A DNA stretch of 64,000 nucleotides from assembly GCA_964586675.1 (NCBI GenBank), contig CAZPHQ010000003.1, forward strand, positions 124,001-188,000, in the 5' to 3' direction. Positions 62,579-64,000 of the stretch are shown piece by piece. Source of the DNA: JADLGH01 sp964586675. Lineage in GTDB: Bacteria; Desulfobacterota_D; UBA1144; Nemesobacterales; UBA2774. Below the pieces are notes generated by a model. The model saw nothing but the letters and a program-made list of their open reading frames with translations. It made no database searches and was not told where the DNA came from. The translations under genes were made by a program, and so were the position numbers. Position 1 is the stretch's first letter. The number at the start of each line of letters is the position of its first letter.

Positions 62579-63274
62579 ATGAATATTACGCTCGTCATAC
62601 CCACCTATAACGAGGCCGAAAATGTGCCTATACTCCTTGAAAACGTGTACAGGGTATTCCGCGAGCACGGGCTCGACGGGCATGTGACCATCGTCGACGA
62701 CAATTCACCCGACGGCACGTGGAAAGTCGCGGAGGGGCTAAAAGCGAAATACGAGGGACTCAGGGTTATAAGGAGGATGAGCGAGAGGGGGCTTTCCTCC
62801 GCCGTCCTGGAAGGCTTTAGGAACTCGGAAAGCGCGATACTCGGGGTCATGGACGCGGACCTCAGCCACCCCGCGGAATCGATCCCTGAAATAGTGGCTC
62901 CGATAATCAGCGGAGACGCCGAAATCTCGGTGGGCAGCCGCTACGTCAGCGAAGGGGGGATAGAGGACTGGCCTGTCCGGAGAAAGATCTCCTCCAGGCT
63001 CGCGACACTGGCAGTGCGCGGGCTTACGAGCGTCAGGGACCCGATGTCGGGCTTCTTCTTCCTTAAAAGGGAAGTCATACAGGGTGTAAAGCTGAACCCG
63101 CTCGGGTTTAAAATCGCCTTGGAAATACTCGTAAGGGGTAAATACGATAAGGTCGTCGAGGTGCCTATCACGTTCCGCGACAGGCTTTACGGCGAGACCA
63201 AGCTCGGTAGCGGCGTTATAGCCGATTATCTTCTTCACGTTGTGAAGCTTTACGCTTACAAGACGTTCTCGTAA
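62579..63274 (+). CDS. Polyprenyl-phosphate mannose (hexose) synthase, DPM1-like GT2
   Basis: 231 residues of the GT2 fold: LVIPTYNEAENVPILLENV, IVDDNSPDGTW, MDADLSHPAESIPE (DxD) and DPMSGFFFLKREV, VPITFRDRLYGETKLG. These match dolichol/polyprenol phosphate mannosyl- or glucosyltransferases without a C-terminal membrane domain. It would load a polyprenyl phosphate with a hexose on the cytoplasmic side, the donor for the neighbouring multi-spanning transferases. Confidence 0.9.
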   Translation: MNITLVIPTYNEAENVPILLENVYRVFREHGLDGHVTIVDDNSPDGTWKVAEGLKAKYEGLRVIRRMSERGLSSAVLEGFRNSESAILGVMDADLSHPAESIPEIVAPIISGDAEISVGSRYVSEGGIEDWPVRRKISSRLATLAVRGLTSVRDPMSGFFFLKREVIQGVKLNPLGFKIALEILVRGKYDKVVEVPITFRDRLYGETKLGSGVIADYLLHVVKLYAYKTFS

Positions 63275-63342
63275 AATATCGGCGGCGGCCCGGAATATCA
63301 GGAACCCGGTCTCCGCATGCATCTTATGACCGGAATGAATTT

Positions 63343-64000
63343 ATGAAAACCGGAACAACCACCGACACTGCCAAAGGGGCGGCCCTTATATGCGCCGGGA
63401 TATTCATCGCGACATTCGTCGTCTATTACCTCTTCCGGGAAGGCCCACCTACTCCGTATAACAACTTCGTCCGGCTTGCGGACGCGCTTCTCCATGGAAG
63501 ACTTTATCTTTTAAACGACGTCTCGCACCTCGAGCTGGTGCCCTTCGACGGAAAGTATTACGTCGTCCCGCCCCCTGTGCCGGCGATACTCATCATGCCC
63601 GTCGTCGCGATATTCGGCCTCTCGACGAATCAGACCCTCATATCGATATTTTTCGGGAGCGTAAACGTCGCTCTTGCCTATCTTGTCGCGAGAGAGCTGA
63701 CCGGAAAAATGAGCATCCGGCTCTGGGCAACGGCAATGTTCGGCTTCGGGACGATTCACTGGTGGACGGCGTCGTCGGGCGGCGTCTGGATGTTCTCGCA
63801 CGCCGTTTCGCTGACCTTTCTTTTCCTGGCCGTGCTCCTCACCTTGAGAAAGGCCCCGCCGCTGGCATCGGGCCTCGCCCTCGGGGCTTCTTACTGGACG
63901 CGGCTTCCCACGATACTTTCATTTCCCTTTTTCCTGATAATGTATGTGGACAGGTGGTACAGGCCTGCCGCGGGGAAAAGCCTTTTCGCGCGGATAAACT
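63343..64000 (+). CDS. Multi-spanning glycosyltransferase, GT39-like, paralogue 2 (3' truncated by window)
   Basis: The frame is open from the ATG at 63343 to the window edge (219 residues visible). It has membrane helices from about residue 13, then LADALLHGRLYLLND ... YYVVPPPVPAIL, GLSTNQTLISIF and FGFGTIHWWTASSGG, matching the 60015-61307 protein block by block. The rest lies outside the window. It follows the DPM1-like gene by 68 bases in the same direction, so the three plus-strand genes probably form one operon. Confidence 0.85.
   Translation, partial: MKTGTTTDTAKGAALICAGIFIATFVVYYLFREGPPTPYNNFVRLADALLHGRLYLLNDVSHLELVPFDGKYYVVPPPVPAILIMPVVAIFGLSTNQTLISIFFGSVNVALAYLVARELTGKMSIRLWATAMFGFGTIHWWTASSGGVWMFSHAVSLTFLFLAVLLTLRKAPPLASGLALGASYWTRLPTILSFPFFLIMYVDRWYRPAAGKSLFARIN

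Noticed and set aside
1..64000. tRNA, rRNA, CRISPR array, insertion sequence or replication origin
   Set aside because: None found by eye: no clover-leaf with TTCGANTC arm in intergenic DNA, no spaced direct-repeat array, and no transposase. Tools such as tRNAscan-SE would be decisive.

Overview
The window reads as a chromosomal, mostly housekeeping segment of a free-living Gram-negative bacterium with fairly high GC. There is a lipoprotein, a periplasm-directed enzyme set, a sigma-54-type promoter in front of glnB-glnA, a single-chain glycine decarboxylase, and complex I genes. The lineage looks Deltaproteobacteria- or Dadabacteria-like, but I cannot assign it by eye. I see no rRNA, tRNA, CRISPR array, insertion sequence or prophage. 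The ATA (Ile) and AGG (Arg) codons are used freely in core genes despite the GC content.

Layout. 1-6.9 kb: end of murJ, a secreted GH5 glycanase with two CBM2-like modules, a TPR protein, aroQ, recJ and an SPFH protein. 6.9-11.5 kb: glycine cleavage genes gcvT-gcvH-gcvP on the minus strand. 11.6-21.1 kb: a small exported protein, a MatB-like acyl-CoA synthetase, then a plus-strand run of def, exported acetolactate decarboxylase, exported cyclase-family hydrolase, a small unknown gene, cysteine desulfurase, a THEP1-type NTPase, glycerate kinase and a diadenylate cyclase fused to a YbbR domain. 21.2-24.3 kb: unknown proteins and an MshEN-linker-receiver protein. 24.8-26.8 kb: glnB-glnA. 27-32 kb: nuoJKL, nth and a group-2 sigma factor. 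32-37 kb: unknown genes and the operon argC / AMP-dependent ligase / acyl carrier protein. 37-43 kb: a lipoprotein, polA, a small membrane protein, and an aldolase (LsrF-like)-dehydrogenase pair. 43.4-44.8 kb: an overlapping CMD-alpha/beta hydrolase pair. 44.9-48.5 kb: biotin genes bioB-bioA-bioF. 48.8-59.2 kb: an HTH-receiver regulator, an aldehyde dehydrogenase, gltB-gltD, and glutamine-dependent nadE. 59.4-64 kb: a CPBP protease and a cluster resembling polyprenyl-phosphate-mannose-dependent glycosylation: a DPM1-like synthase, a PIG-V-like transferase and two paralogous multi-spanning transferases.

Nitrogen metabolism is a theme: PII, glutamine synthetase, glutamate synthase and glutamine-dependent NAD synthetase all sit here, and at least glnB-glnA looks nitrogen-regulated. 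Several minus-strand genes share a TTGACA/T -35 and a -10 reading TAAANT or TAATCT; for gcvT and polA this predicts an essentially leaderless mRNA. The least ordinary items are the glycosylation cluster, the argC-ligase-ACP operon, the CdaA-YbbR fusion, the MshEN-receiver protein with its unknown partner, and bioB, whose conserved N-terminus continues upstream of the only ATG and appears to begin at an ATT codon.
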